A stretch of DNA of 63,477 bases from an uncultured Catenibacillus sp. (GTDB lineage: Bacteria > Bacillota > Clostridia > Lachnospirales > Lachnospiraceae), in NCBI GenBank assembly GCA_934339005.1, contig CAKRHR010000012.1:1-63477 (forward strand). The letters run 5' to 3'. This document shows, piece after piece, positions 63,332 to 63,477 of the stretch (position 1 is the stretch's first letter; each line of letters begins with the position of its first letter). Position numbers and translations under genes: made by a program. Under the pieces are notes generated by a model. The model saw nothing but the letters and a program-made list of their open reading frames with translations. It made no database searches and was not told the DNA's origin.

Positions 63332-63477
63332 GGTGTATAGTATAGCATAAATTCAGTTGTTCTAAAAGAGGGATTTTGCGCAACGGCATTTTATTCAAAT
63401 CGTATTTTAGATTTTGATTTTACAATGATATCCATAAAATTTTCTTTCAAAAATAGGACATATGTCTTAATCTAAGC

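Noticed and set aside
1..63477. tRNA genes, insertion sequences or prophage
   Set aside because: No cloverleaf with GGTTCGA-type T-arm, no transposase or integrase, and no phage structural gene was found on either strand.

Overview
The window looks like a chromosomal segment of a spore-forming member of the Clostridia, most likely a Lachnospiraceae-type bacterium. This rests on the gene content (complete spoIIIAA-AH, spoIVB, spo0A, spoIIP, gpr and sigK), the moderate-to-low G+C, strong GGAGG ribosome binding sites, and gene order shared with the classical Firmicutes core clusters. Almost everything is on the minus strand; only the shikimate dehydrogenase/YoaK pair and rpsT read on the plus strand. 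No tRNA, CRISPR array, insertion sequence or prophage was recognised. The left edge appears to stop at the 5' end of a 16S rRNA gene that is read leftward out of the window from two tandem promoters.

Layout by coordinate. (1) 1-365: tandem rRNA-type promoters and leader. (2) 366-16611: the conserved block rqcH-yicC-remA-gmk-rpoZ-priA-def-fmt-rsmB-rlmN-stp-prkC-rsgA-rpe-thiN, read right to left; it covers translation initiation and repair, DNA replication restart, and a PASTA kinase/phosphatase pair. coaBC, often found between rpoZ and priA, is absent. (3) 16769-18205: glgA, a single glycogen gene. (4) 18349-35843: the second conserved block spoIIIAA-AH, asp23, nusB, xseA, xseB, ispA, dxs, tlyA, nadK, argR, recN, spoIVB, spo0A. 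accBC and folD are missing from their usual places. (5) 35968-41705: a HAD nucleotidase, a PadR-DUF1700-DUF4097 envelope operon with a palindromic operator on its promoter, a threonine-aldolase-like enzyme, efp and yqeG. (6) 41817-45028: a fused 3-dehydroquinate dehydratase-shikimate kinase gene diverging from a YdiB-type shikimate/quinate dehydrogenase, which has a structured leader and is followed by a YoaK membrane protein. (7) 45220-50130: plsC, a pro-less sigK, hcp, and an A+T-rich two-gene cassette (DUF3037 plus HipA-like kinase). (8) 50153-63331: the classical holA/rpsT/gpr/spoIIP/lepA neighbourhood, split by about 7 kb carrying a carbohydrate ABC importer with two nearly identical lipoprotein binding proteins and an Ig-like-domain esterase.

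The candidates that most deserve follow-up are the HipA-like kinase/DUF3037 cassette beside lepA, a pair of roughly 90-bp palindromic intergenic repeats (upstream of def and of xseA), the tandem binding-protein duplication with divergence confined to candidate ligand loops, the AroD-AroK fusion with its control region, and the PadR operon whose secreted-type product ends in a His/Asp-rich tail. All family assignments come from motifs read by eye; no database search was run.
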